Shown here piece after piece: positions 22,425-34,477 of a stretch of DNA of 64,000 bases. Location of the stretch: positions 193,501 to 257,500 of the forward strand of contig NC_084939.1 in NCBI RefSeq assembly GCF_958298935.1, written 5' to 3'. The notes beneath the pieces were generated by a model. That model was not told where the DNA came from, searched no databases, and saw only the letters and a list, made by a program, of their open reading frames with translations. The stretch is from Phragmites australis (Eukaryota > Streptophyta > Magnoliopsida > Poales > Poaceae). A program made the position numbers and the translations under genes. How positions within the stretch are numbered: position 1 is the stretch's first letter; the number at the start of each line of letters is the position of its first letter.

Positions 22425-25400
22425 ATGCTCCCCCACGCTCTCCTCCCGCTCCTCCTCCTGCTCGCCGCCGATGGCGCCGCGGCGCAAGCAGGCCTCCCGT
22501 CCTACCCCATCGGCGTGAACTACGGCGCCAACGCCGACAACCTCCCCACCCCCGCCGCCGTCGCCTCCTTCCTCGCCACCAAGACCACCATCAACCGCGT
22601 CAAGCTCTTCGACGCCAACCCGGCCTTCCTCTCTGCCTTCGCCGCCAACGCCCCCGCCATCTCGCTCGCCGTCTCCCTCCCCAACTCCGTCCTCCCCTCC
22701 CTCGCCGACAAGGCCACCGGCCTCGACGCCGCGCGCGGATGGGTCCGCGACAACCTCGCCGCCCAGGGCGCCAACGTCACCCTCCTCCTCGCCGGCAACG
22801 AGATCCTCGGCCCCACCATCGACCCCAACCTCGTCGTCGCCCTCCTCCCCGCCATGCGCCGCCTCAACCAGGCCCTCCAGCTCGAGAAACTTCCCCAGGT
22901 CCGCGTCACCACGCCGCACTACCTCGGCATCCTCGCGCCCTCCGACGGCATCCCCTCCAACGCGCGCTTCCGCCCCGGGCTCGACGACAAGATCCTCGCG
23001 CCCATGCTCAAGTTCCACAGGGAGACAGGGTCGCCCCTCATGGTGAACGCCTACCCCTACTTCAGCTACAACGCGCAGACGCTCGACTACGCCATCTTCC
23101 GCCCCAACCGCGGCATCTACGACCCGGCCACCAAGCTCAACTACACTAGCATGTTCGACGCCCAGATGGACGCCATCTACACCGCCATGAAGAAGCTCGG
23201 GTACGGCGACGTCGAGATCGCCGTCGGGGAGGCCGGATGGCCCACGCAGGGCGAGGCCGGCCAGGTCGGCGTCGGCCCCGAAGAAGCCAGGGACTTCAAC
23301 GCCGGGATGATTCGGGTATGCAGCGGCGGCAAGGGCACGCCGCTGATGCCGGGCAAGACCTTCGAGACCTACATCTTCTCCCTCTTCGACGAGAACCAGA
23401 AGCCCGGCCTCATCGCCGAGAGGAACTTTGGCATCTTCAAACCGGATTTCACGGCCAAATACTATCTCGGACTCCTCCGACAAGGCGCGGTCAGTATCCA
23501 TCTCCTCTCACCCACTCACTGCTGTTAATCTGTTTCTTGTTTCAAAATTAAAATACGCAACCAATTTACTTGCCCACAACACAAACTCAACTCGGTGCCA
23601 AAATTTGACTGCGAGCGTGTACGCCTCTCAAAAGAAAGAGAGGAAATGAGACGCGGAAAGATGGTGTTTTGAATTAAAGAATGTCTTCAGAGATGAGATG
23701 CCAGGGAGGTCATAGGGTCGCGTCACTGTGTCAAAGATTGCATTTTTTTTAACCACCACTGCTCCTGATATTTTATTCTTTTATGGTTTCGAGGGAACGA
23801 ATCAATGGGTTATCTCATATATGGCCATTTGACACCGTTGAAAGCGAACTTTAAACCGACATGCCATGCTAGCTAGATCTGGACATATGTTTAGCTTCTC
23901 TGCCTGCCCGTGTCCTCTTGTCAATAGATCATCGGTATATCCTTTGCTCGAAACCATGTGGTCCTCGATTTCAGCCAGAAAAATCACTCCAAAATTCCAC
24001 ATGCTGATTGTACTTACATTGTTAGGTTGAATCATCCATCATCAAAGGTGGTGTAGCCACGAGGTGTGTCAGTGTGTGGAGTGGACCGACCCCTCTGCCT
24101 CTGGAAAGGGCTGCTTTCGTTTCCAACTTTTGCTCTCTCATCCGCATGATTTTTAGTATTCTAGTTGTCGAAAGATTAGAATGTTGCCTCGGCTGGTTGC
24201 TTTTCTCGATGGATGCAGTGACAGCATCCCATGTGCTGATGCCTTGGACACCTCTGGATTTTTTAGCCTTGCTGTTAGTACATAGTACTCTGTTTAGATC
24301 CGAATGCACACGTTGCTACCTGTGTGATGAGATGCTGCTGCTCCGAATCTACTTGCTACCTGGCACCGGGTAATTCTCAGATTTTTACATGGTACATCTT
24401 ACCAATGTAAAAATAAATAAAACCTGAGAAACTGCAGGTCTTTTGGCTTCCATTATCTAAAAACACCAGCAATGTAACAGGATAACCACAAGCTTGTGTA
24501 GTGAATAATTTGGATGATCTATTGGTTGGGTGATTTCCATTCCAGTTGCTTTGGTTTACTACTTTACTGGTAGGCTCTTATAGTATATGCAAGGGGAACC
24601 GTAAAGAGTACGTAAAAATTTGACTGCATATTGAACAATATGAATGAAATGATTTTCAGGGTCTAGTGCCTTAAACCAAATTTTTATGGACATTATACCC
24701 AGATGTTGCTTTCTAGATAGGACCTAATGCAGCTTGTGCCACACACTGCTTATAAATGGATAGACCTTCTGGAGTGCACCACCATTCTAGTAGCTTATTA
24801 TAGGTGGTCCTGATTTGGGTTGTATGAAATATGGGCATATATGATATTGATTTGTTGGTATCACTTTTATTTCTTCAAAGATGCGTCCGCAAGTAGCTAC
24901 CTTAAGCAAAGGGGATGGGCTTAAGATTCTGAATGTCGTGGGTCTCAAGCTCAACCAAAAATAGGCCTCAAAACTTGTTATATGGTTTACCAAGATGCCT
25001 ATTGGATACTTCCAAATGAGGATTGGTCAATCGGTTATCGCCAGCAACAAGTCAGGCATCGTATAGATAATAAATGGGATGGAGCAGTGCGGTTTCAAAC
25101 TTTTCTAGGTCTATCTTTCTAAATTTCTATGCATGCATTGCCGTCTCAATCTCTTGAAACTTTTAGCCCCAATTCTGCTTGAGCTATATATTTTGGTGCA
25201 CATGTGAGTAGCTTCTCCAGTAGTTTAATCAAAGAAACGCAGCAGCCTGTTCCTTCCAAAAAAAAAAAAAAAAAATGCAGCAGCCTAGGGAAAGTATACC
25301 ATGTGGACAATCTCCATTAAGAGATTGTCTGTATTTCTTAGCATTCTGGTGGGATCAATATTATTGACTCAAGAATCTTAGGCGGGTAATCAAGTTGGGC

Positions 25401-26158
25401 AGGACATGTTTTGGCCTTTTTGGTGGTGCCAGTCCAGGGACCATGTATTTCGTTGTCAAATGCATTAGTAATATGTGCAATTCTACAGTCCTCGTGTGAG
25501 GCATCCTCTAAATTTAAGAGCAATGGGTTAATGTGCCTATCTCCATTAAGAGTTTCGGACTGATAGCAGGAAAATTTTCGGTTGGAGAAATGCTGTTTGT
25601 TCTGGAGAGATTTTCCATGGTGTCTAGCCTCATGTCTATACTTCTATGCATTCACTCTATTCATGATGCTCAAAACTCAAAAAAAAAAAAAAAAAAAAAA
25701 AATCTGACCTGAATTATTCGGCTCATCATGTTGTTTATATTGCAGTCTGGAGCTCCAAACCCGTCACCAAATCCATCTCCCAAGCCAAGTCCGAATCCCT
25801 CATCAAACCCCTCGCCGTCCGGTGGAGGGAAGTGGTGTGTTGTTAAGGCCGGTGCAGATGCGACTGACCTGCAGAACAACATCAACTACGCCTGTGGCTA
25901 CATCGACTGTAAGCCCATACAGAGTGGTGGCGCGTGCTTTGACCCCAACAACGTGCAGTCCCATGCTGCGTATGTGATGAACGCATACTACCAGGCCAGC
26001 GGGCGCCACGACTACGACTGCGACTTCAAGGGCACCGGCGTGGTCACCTCCGACGACCCGAGTAAGTCCATGAAAACTGTTCTGCATGATGATTTCTGAA
26101 TTGCAACTGACGATGGCATTGTGTCGCAGGCTACGGGAGCTGCAAATACGTCTCCTGA
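22425..26158 (+). CDS. GH17 glucan endo-1,3-beta-glucosidase with X8 domain
   Basis: Three exons (22425-23489, 25746-26061, 26130-26158) give 469 residues. I chose the Met of [17 protein letters not shown] because it begins a clean signal peptide; an upstream in-frame Met at 22335 would bury it. The GH17 domain runs from about residue 27 ([15 protein letters not shown]) to 355. The proton donor is E126 in GNEILG and the nucleophile is E269 in GEAGWPT. A Pro/Ser/Asn linker ([16 protein letters not shown]) leads to an X8 (CBM43) module with six Cys. Such enzymes hydrolyse callose at the wall and plasmodesmata. The second intron boundary falls just before YGSCKYVS. The frame then stops at TGA, followed in the same frame by 54 codons that look like a GPI-anchor signal, so this version would be secreted and unanchored. 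The 2.26-kb first intron holds poly-A tracts near 25260 and 25680. Confidence 0.92.
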
Positions 26159-26792
26159 CGGGACGCAGCAAGTCCAGGCAGTGCAGGGGCAGGGGCACCA
26201 GCCTCGAGTCCACGTCCTCCAGGCTCCAGCAGCGCTGGAGCTGGAGGGTCGATACTGCCGGGCTTGCGCCACATTCTTCTATACTCTTGTCTGACTGCCA
26301 TGCTTCTTGGGTGGTATCCTTAGTTACAAGAGGCAGCTTATAATTATGATTGTTATCATCCCTTTGCACGAGGGAGTAAACTGAAGTGGTGGGTGTATCT
26401 TAGTTGTTGTAGCTGCTTGTGTTTGGTTTGGTCCAAATTTGTTTCTTGTGTGGAAACACGAATTAAATCATTCCATTCTATGTAGAAACACAAATTAAAG
26501 GAACAGAAGGCCTCCTTGTTTCATGTTGTCGAGCTACACTGACTCAACCTTTCCATCTGCTGCATCGGTCGTCGTGCTTCCAATAACAAAATTTATTTAG
26601 GAGCTGTCACTGCTGAGATGGTGAAGCACATCTTGATGTGCTCAATTTGGGCGGGACTCCTCAGAGATGAAGATCGGGGATGGAGTTTGCGTTGCGGATA
26701 TGGTCGGTAGCCCTGGCAGATGCTCCATTCATGAGCATCGAAGAAGATGACCGAGTCATTGGATCTTTGATCTAACGATGCAGACTTAGTAC
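26159..26792. other. Glucanase 3' region with in-frame GPI-signal-like extension
   Basis: 26159-26320 continues the glucanase frame for 54 codons to a TAG at 26321. It is rich in Ala, Ser, Gly and Pro and ends with a hydrophobic stretch (ILLYSCLTAMLLGW). The rest is 3' UTR and intergenic DNA up to the solo LTR. Confidence 0.6.
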
Positions 26793-28228
26793 TGTCGGTG
26801 ACATATGAACCAGCAGTCCCCGAGAACGGAGACCAGAATAGCAGAGTGCCACGTGCCGCCCTTCCTCAGGGATTATCTCCCCGAGGTGCGAGAAGACCAA
26901 GTTCCGGGAGAGGGTGCTCGGGATCATGAACAGTGGTCCTTGAGTACCCGAGTTCCCCGATGACCCGAGAAGACTAAGTACCAGGAAGAGAGTGCTCGGG
27001 CTGCGAACGGTAATCCCCGAGCGCTCAGGTCCCCCGACGATGAGACAAACCGAGTACCGGGAAGAGGGTACTCGGGGCTGTGAACAGTGACCCTCGAGCA
27101 CCCGAGTCCCCTGAGGACCCAAGGGAAGTCAGTTCCAGAAGAGAGTGCTCAGGGCGACGAGCAGTGGCTCCCCGATTCCCCGAGGACTCGAACAGTCAGC
27201 TCCGGGAGAGAGTGCTCAGGGCCGTGAACAGTGGCCCCCGAGCACTCGGTTCCCCGAAGACCAAGAAAGGGCATATCCAGGAGAGAGTGTTGGGGGCTGT
27301 GAACATTGGCCCCCGAGCACTCGGTTCCCTGAGAGCCTAAGAAGTTCTTCGCCGGTGGCCCCCACAGAGGTCCAGCGGTGAGGTGTCAACTGGCGAGAGA
27401 CCCGATGTTGCATTTAAGAGGGCGTGTGACCTGTTGCTTCCAATTGCTCCCCCCACACTTGCTGACAGTCCCTGCCACGGCCTGGCAGGGTGGCGTGGGG
27501 ACATTTAATGCACGGGTCCCATCTCGCGTCATCCGGCACGCCTCGGGATAGCGTCGCGAAGCCCAAGGCACCCCGCCTGCCGCCCTACTGTGTCGGATTC
27601 GCTCTGACCGGGCAGGCACACCGGGCTGCTCGGTGGCTGCCCGGTGGGCCCTCCCCGCAGCGCCCGTTGAAAAATGGCATGATGACTTACAAGACCGGAC
27701 GAGGCGCGTTTTCAACCCTCCCCGTCACCTCGTGCAGCGGTCCATGATGGTTGCTTTCCATTTATGGTGCTTTGGAACTCGCGCCATCCCTTTCCGGGCA
27801 CGCTACCGTCTTGATGAGTATAAAGCTGGACGGGCTCCCCGGGAGAAAAACGAGCTCAGTAGATGGACGAGGAGGAGACCGATCGAAAGACGGAAGCAAG
27901 AGACGAGCACAGAAGCTCAGATCACTGAAGAACAAGGAGCACGACGCTCTAGACTAGACAAATATTCTTGTAACCCAGCAAACACTCAGAGACTCACTCA
28001 GAGCATTTATAGCATACACACAGGAGTAGGGGGCTACGCTCAGTGCGGCCCGAACCTGTCTAAAAATCCCCGGAGCATTTACTACTTCCTGCATCCGATC
28101 ATTCCATTCCACCTGCATCGCATTTACTCCCATTTATTTCGTCCGCAAAACGGATTCAGAATCATCCCCCTGGCTGAATCCAAAGGGGGTCCCTTCGGAT
28201 CCCCGCTTGTGGAGTTCACCCTCCGACA
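26793..28228 (+). mobile_element. Gypsy (Tat-type) solo LTR, left arm of an inverted pair
   Basis: The repeat begins tgtcggtgacatatga and ends caccctccgaca, with TG..CA ends. It is flanked by agtac (26788-26792) and agtat (28229-28233), a near-perfect 5-bp target duplication. It is related along its length to 61258-62702, the 5' LTR of the Tat element, and to the reverse complement of 34478-35934. 26816-27345 contains roughly 70-75 bp repeats, each with GAGTGCTCGG/CCGAGCACTC inverted motifs. A plus-strand TATA-like gagtataaag is near 27815. There is no internal region on either side, so I call it a solo LTR. Confidence 0.8.
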
Positions 28229-31200
28229 AGTATTCTCGGGCAGTTTCATCCCTCCATCAAATACCAAATCGGATCATCCCATCCCTTCAATCAAATGTCC
28301 AACTTGAACTAAGGATGTGATTAGTTGCTAGTATGAATCATATATGTAGACTGAGGGATAGTAGCTTGAACGGAGTCATATTTGTTGAAAATAAAAGTAT
28401 TTGATTGGTTGTATCTGTCTGGATAGGTTAATCTGAGTTTTTGTTTGGTTGATTAAATTTAAGACTGCATGTGTAACATTCTTAGTTTTAGCATATTAAT
28501 TAATAGCAAAATTTACTCTAAATTAAAAAAATTGTAATTAATTAAACCAAATAAAATCAAGAAAATATGTAAATATTTATATATATTAAATTGACTAAGT
28601 ATTTCAAAATACACTACCTTAATTTCTAAACTTTTTCGTGCATTAATTGATTCATGTACATTTGATTTATTATTTTTATGGTTCTTTAAGTGAAGATTTG
28701 AAATTGAATATCTCTCAATTTTAAATCTATTCTTAGATTACATTCAGCTTAAATTTAATTTAAATTCTTTTTTATTCAAATCATCTTCCAAATCTTAGAG
28801 CTTTTCTCCCATCTCATAATTCAAATATCCCCGATTGAATTTATGCCAAGACCTAGCTCAAATCCAAAATCAAATCCCTCTTTTGAATTTATTTCAAAAC
28901 CCTTTCCTTTTCCCCCTTTTTCCTTTTCTCCCTAGGCCTAATCTTCCCTACCTTTCTCTTTGCGTGGCCCGACAAACCAACCCACCGGCCCAGCTCTCCC
29001 CACGTGCGCCAGCCCGCTCGCGCTCGCCCATGCCCGCCCGCGTGCGAGCCTAGTCGTCCACGTGTCGGCCATCCGGCGTATGCCCTCTCCGCTTGAGCAC
29101 CCACACCATCTCCCTCGCCAACGTGACGCCACTGCGACGGCCAGCGACTCAATTGGGGATATTTCCCCAATTGGGGAATGTGTCGGTGACTTTCTCGCCA
29201 TCTCCGCGCTCTCTCCCCCCCCCCCTCTCTCTCTTCTCTCGCTACGCGCAGTAGAGCCGCCTGTGGGAATTAAGGTGGGTGCTGCCTCACTACCTCACCA
29301 CTGCGCTTCTCGCTGACGACCGCGCGACGCCATGAATTTCTGCACTGCCTCTTTGCTCATTCCCCTCCCTCTATAAATAGAGCAGTCTGGTCTCTCCCCT
29401 TTGTTTCCCCGACTCGCCACTGCCACAACACCGTCACCGTTGCCATTGCTCGCCGTTGTAGCTCTGTCATCACCCTTTCTCCCCCCACATGCAACCGAGG
29501 AGTACCAGGAGATCCCTGTCGTCCCGGTGCCACCCCTGCCTCCCCTAGAAGCTAGATCGGAGCACGTGCACACGCCGCCGTTGCCGAAACTTCACTACCA
29601 GCCACTGTCCTCTCCCTCTCCCACTCTGAGCTCGGTGAGCCTCCCCCCACCCCCCCCCCATTTCAATTGTGCGCATCGTTTTTCCTTTGGACCGATGCCG
29701 ACGTGCCCCTCCACCATGACGGAGCACTGCCGTACCTCACCCACACACCGCCGGCCAGGCCACTATCCGACCATCGGCTCTTAGACTCCCTGGCGGAATT
29801 CCCTGCATCGCGTCGCACCTGCAGGAACCTTTAGCCGGCCAAACCCACCTCCCTTTCCTCTTCTCCACTGCTCCGGCTGAGCTTCACTGCCTAGCTTCAC
29901 TTCGGCCGTCATCTGACACTGCTCTAGCCACTGTTGGCGACGTTACGCCCTCAAACGGAATCCCCATCACATGTAGAGGTATGACAACTATTTTTCTTTG
30001 TGAGTCACCAGCAGGAGCACAAGTTCGACGAGCCCTCCAGCGTGGCTCCACCGCTCCCCATTCGACGCTTCGCTCTACTGGCGCGCTCGCGCGCACCCGC
30101 TTGCACCCGCGCGCGTGGCTCGGCCTGCTCCTGCGCCATGCAGCCCGACCAAGGTAGGCCGCAGCTCGGCCTGCGCGTCGTCGACCTACCAAGCTAGCCT
30201 AGCCGGCTGAGGCCGTGCCCTAATGGGCCAACCCAGCTTCCACAGCTCACAACACCAATTGACCTGACCCTAGTGGGCCAACCATTGTGCAGCCCAACAC
30301 TATGTGGCCCAGGCCCAATCCAAGCCCATATTTGGCCCAACCCGAGTTACTGTTATGTGGGCCCCACCCATGAATAGTGCCATTTCATATTTCTCAATTT
30401 AATTTTAGATAAATCTTCTGTGAGTCATAATTTCTTCGTCCTGGCTCCAATTTTAGCGATTCTTTCATCAAAATTTATCTAAATTCGAGATTTGCCTATC
30501 TATCGTAGTGTGATATCTATTAGGGATCATTTGGCTTTTTATATGGTGTTGTTTGATTCTTCTCTAGTATAGTTTATTATTAATTGTAGTTGCATTTGTA
30601 GAACCAACAGAGTTTTGTGAGTGCTGCGTAGGAAGCATCAGGAGCCCGGAGGATCCTGATTACGACCAAGGCTTAGAGGAGAATGTCAGAGAAGGAAAGT
30701 AATATCTCCTTGATCATACTGAACCCATGCTTTCAAATAATCTACATGATCAACTAAAAAGACTGAACTTATTATCGCTTGTGCTACGTATTTTGCTTTT
30801 AACTGCTTATAATAATTAATCCTATCAAACAATTGTCATACCTTAAATGTTATCATCTAAAATACATATCACCCTAGGATTTACCTATCGTTATCTATAT
30901 TAACGTCAGATGACGCCTTAATATATGCTTAGGATTGAATACATCTCCTAGATATGTCACTTTCAAAATACGTCTTTTCGGAGACATTGCTTGATCGTTA
31001 TCAATGTTAACTCATATACCATGAATCCTTGATGGTTGTGATTTTCGTGATGGTGGTGAGATCCTTGATGTGTCTGTGATATGACAGGTGGTGTGTAAAA
31101 ATAGGTGAAAACTATTTTGATAGGGCAGGCAGAGTAGTACTCTGAACGAGGATGCTCTTAGGGGCTTAAGTTATCTTTGTCGTATTCATTGCCAGAAGAT

Positions 31201-31624
31201 GTCTGCCCTGGTCGCTTAAGGATCGAGTTATTTTACCGCCATGCTTAAGCCACCATAGTGCAATCATGCGTTTTGTATGAGCAGAACTTGACTTTTCTTT
31301 CACCGAACTGGGTTGTGCATCATACTAGGAGGCTGAGAGCAATGAGAAATCAAGTGACTATTTATCCCTTTGTTTGAATGTGCAGAGACCGGCAAGTGCT
31401 TAAAAATGGAACCTGACATTTAGTACAAGGCCTCTAGTACTTGGGCTATTTCGTAGAAAAGCCCAGCAGGGAAGGTGATTGAAGTGTCTCGGTATGATTC
31501 GCTCCTCCACTTACAATGGTTGGAGGCTGAGCATATCGTGTGAGTACAGTGTACAACCACTACAGAGTGTGAACCTATTTAAATAGCGGGGTCCACGGTC
31601 ATGGGCATACCAAGGAAGAACCTT

Positions 31625-33385
31625 TGTAGCATCTAGGCCCCTAGGTAAGTGGTAAGTGTTTCGGTGATTAATGACAACCATATTACTGTGACTAACAATT
31701 TGTTTTGAAGGGAATCAAAAATTCAGTATACAATGACATTTGGTTAATCTTGGTCCCTAAAGTGCTTATATGGACAATCAAAGGACATATGCTTTAAGAC
31801 TAAGGATCTTCTAGTTCTAAGTGTCACAAAGGAGATGGAGGATACTTAGAGTAGTATAGGTCTTCTTTTCTTTTTGTCTTTTGACCGTACTATAAAGGGG
31901 GGCTAAAAGTAGTAGCTTGACTTAGTGAGTCTAGACGTAGATGATGCACACTTGTTAAATTCTAGCACTAGGTAGAGCATACAAGTCCATGGTGAAGCTG
32001 TCAAGGAATTAGAGCTCAAAGAGAGTTGAATTGGACAAGCTCACAAAACATTTATTCACCGGATTATCCTCTGATGGATGTCTAATACTCACCGGATAAA
32101 CACTAATTGAGGCATCCAAATTATATGAAAAATTTCAGAAGTGTTACACCGGAATATCCGGTGATGAAAGTCCGGTGACCACCGGAGCTTTTCCAGCAGA
32201 GAAAATTTTCGGAGAAAAACAATTTTGTACCCACCGGATTATCCGGTGAATGCATAATATGAACACCGGACTATTTCTTGCAGAGAGCATTGCTTCGGGC
32301 CACAGTGGAAAATTACGTTCACAGGATTATCCGGTGACTTAGCTGGCAGACCACCGGAGAAATGTTGTGAAGAAACTCAGACAAATTGAACTCACCGGAT
32401 TATCCGGTGGTAGGAAAAATATCACCGGAGTATTTCTTGCAGAAGGTTCTGAAATTCGAAGGGTCGGGTGAGTTGTACTCACCGGATTATCCGGTGTTGA
32501 CTGTTGTTCACCGGAGTTTATCACCGGACAAATGTTGCCGTGCAATGGCTAGTGACAGCTGGCTCTGGGTTTGAACCCACCGGACTATCCGGTGATCTTA
32601 AGGATATAGCCAGCGGATTATCCGGTGATTACAGTAAAATGAGAGTGGTTAGCCAACGGCTAATTTTTGATCTCTAGGCTATAAATACCCACTCAGTTGG
32701 TTTCAACAGTTGCTCTTGCGACCCTGTAGCAGCTCATACACTTGGTGTGTCATTTAGAGGCAAGAAAGGGAGCACTTGTGTCCATTTTAAGTTCTTAGTT
32801 GAGGATTAAGGACTTCTTTGAGTGCTTGGAGAGTAACAAGTGTGCATCTAGCTGTTGTCTAGGCTTGGTCTTTGTCAAGTGAAGCTTGAGGCTTGTTACT
32901 CTTGGTGGTTGGTAACACCTAGACGGTCTTGGTGATCGGAGGATTTCTCGGTGAGCTCTTGGAGCAATTGTGGGAGCCCCGGAAAAAGAGGATGTACTTG
33001 GTTTGATACCCGCCAATCCGGAGATGGAGAAGGGGTAATCAAGAGGGAGCACTTGAGTCTTGGTGACTCAAGGGGGAGCGACATCCTTGGTGGATGCTCC
33101 AACGAGGACTAGGGGGAAGTGGCAACTTCTCGAAACCTCGAAAAAAAATCGGTGTTGTCTTCTCCAACTCTTTACTTTCTTGCATCTTATTTTGAGCTTT
33201 GTTATTATTGCAAGTTCTTCTTAGGAATTGTCTTTCTTAGTTAATTCTTGCGTGGTTAGCTATCTTGTGCTAGTTAAAATTCCTTACTTGCGTTTCTTAT
33301 AAGTTTTATTTGGTCAAGCAGTAGTTAATTAAAAAAAATTAATATCCCAATTCACCCCCCCCTCTTGGGCTATTCGATCCTTTCA
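31625..33385 (+). mobile_element. Copia solo LTR with exact 5-bp TSD
   Basis: The LTR runs from tgtagcatctaggccc to cgatcctttca (TG..CA), 1,761 bp. It is flanked by identical acctt at 31620-31624 and 33386-33390. The start (cctaggtaagtggt... gattaatgacaacc) and the end (aattcacccccccctcttgggc) are of the grass Copia SIRE/Maximus kind. A ctataaatacccactc TATA box is near 32680. Eight copies of the palindrome caccggattatccggtg, some with one or more changes, lie between 32057 and 32627. There is no internal coding sequence next to it. Confidence 0.9.
32057..32627. repeat. Array of eight CACCGG-ATTAT-CCGGTG palindromes
   Basis: Copies start at about 32057, 32147, 32232, 32320, 32393, 32480, 32578 and 32611, spaced 73-98 bp apart except the last. 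Each is a 6-bp inverted arm around a 5-bp centre. Four are perfect or nearly so; the first lacks the right arm and the last has CAGCGG. They lie in the upstream (U3) half of the Copia LTR, before its TATA box, so they may be transcription factor sites. Confidence 0.85.
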
Positions 33386-34477
33386 ACCTTTTTTACTAGA
33401 CTCCAGATGCGTGTATCTTAATGAGTAAGTGTGTGGACTAGATGTTCGTGAGATGAGATTGCTAGTTAAATCCCCCAGGATCTGTGTGGTTATAGAGATG
33501 CACCAGATGTGATAATAGGGACTGCGGAGTGAGGTGTAGCCCCTCCTAAGACTTAAAACCCCAGATATGACTTGTTACCTGGTTTCGAACTACTTTAAAC
33601 TATTTTAAAATTAACAGTAGAAAATACAACTGAGTCCCTGCATAAACTGTTTTGCGCTCAAAACTAAACCGTAAAGTCTTATCCTCGAATTACCTTTATG
33701 CATCTATCAAACACTTGAAATAGTATAGGGCTTGCTAAGTACATTCTATACTCACTCTTCCTGTCATTCAAATGAGGAAATTAAAGCCGATTTCGTTGAA
33801 GGAGAAGGTGAGGATGAAGAGTAAACTTAAAAGTCACATTTGCACCCTAGCTACTTGTAGCATTGAGTCGTTGTCTTCCGCTATGCTTTTGTTGGCCGTT
33901 AGGCTATGTTTGTAATATACAATATGATTTATGACCTTTTGTACTATGTAATCTTAATATTTTATGTTCGAAGTTTAACTATGATACTATAACTATTATA
34001 CTATACGTAGCAGCTACTTGATCCAGAGACTGATATAGGAGGCATAGGAGATCCCAAAAAGGGATCTTACAGGATGAACGGATGCAAGAGTTGACATTGT
34101 AATTGGTTACTCGTATGAAGATGATTTTATGACACTGACAAGTTGGTCTGCCTGCATAAGCGGATATAGAGCCTGCATTTGCCAGGCCAAACTATGGGCA
34201 TACATTTGATTCCACCGAACCAGGCTGGAATAGTACATACGAGCAACTAAATACGTTTCTCTTTAATATTATACGCATCTGTTGAACCAAGTTGATCTTG
34301 TACAGGCAACCAATGAGACCTTATATAATTCCTTTCCATCTCATATAAGTTACTAGTTCTATTCCATACAATCCATCTTGTATACCCAACAAAAGGCACC
34401 CTTAGGTAATGGCAAATTAGCAATTAGCAAGAAGATTGATAGTTGTATTGTGATTCGAATTATAGTTACACCACACA

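Larger units (their letters stand above)
28472..34071 (+). mobile_element. Very long Gypsy-like solo LTR, interrupted
   Basis: It starts tgtaacattcttag and ends gggatcttaca (TG..CA), flanked by gcatg (28467-28471) and ggatg (34072-34076), four of five bases equal. With the inserted Copia LTR and its duplication removed it is about 3.83 kb, in the range of some grass Gypsy LTRs. A plus-strand ctataaatagagc box lies near 29371. The open frames inside (for example in the C-rich stretch 28960-29780) show no domain. The 5' third is AT-rich and the centre is GC-rich, with a CT microsatellite near 29215-29240. Confidence 0.55.
28317..34254. mobile_element. MITE-like DNA element split by nested LTRs
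   Basis: The outer ends are gtgattagttgctagtatg on the left and, reverse complemented, gtatttagttgctcgtatg on the right. Removing the nested LTR (28472-34076 with its target duplication) leaves about 340 bp, a normal MITE size. No flanking duplication is obvious. The similarity of the ends to the GTGTTTGGTTG element at 16987 suggests one family. Confidence 0.5.

Noticed and set aside
22299..23501. 400-codon minus-strand frame
   Set aside because: It is the antisense of the GC-rich GH17 exon; its Gly/Glu/Val-rich translation is a shadow of codon bias.
27633..28307. 224-codon plus-strand frame
   Set aside because: It runs across the 3' end of a solo LTR and into flanking DNA, with no family resemblance.
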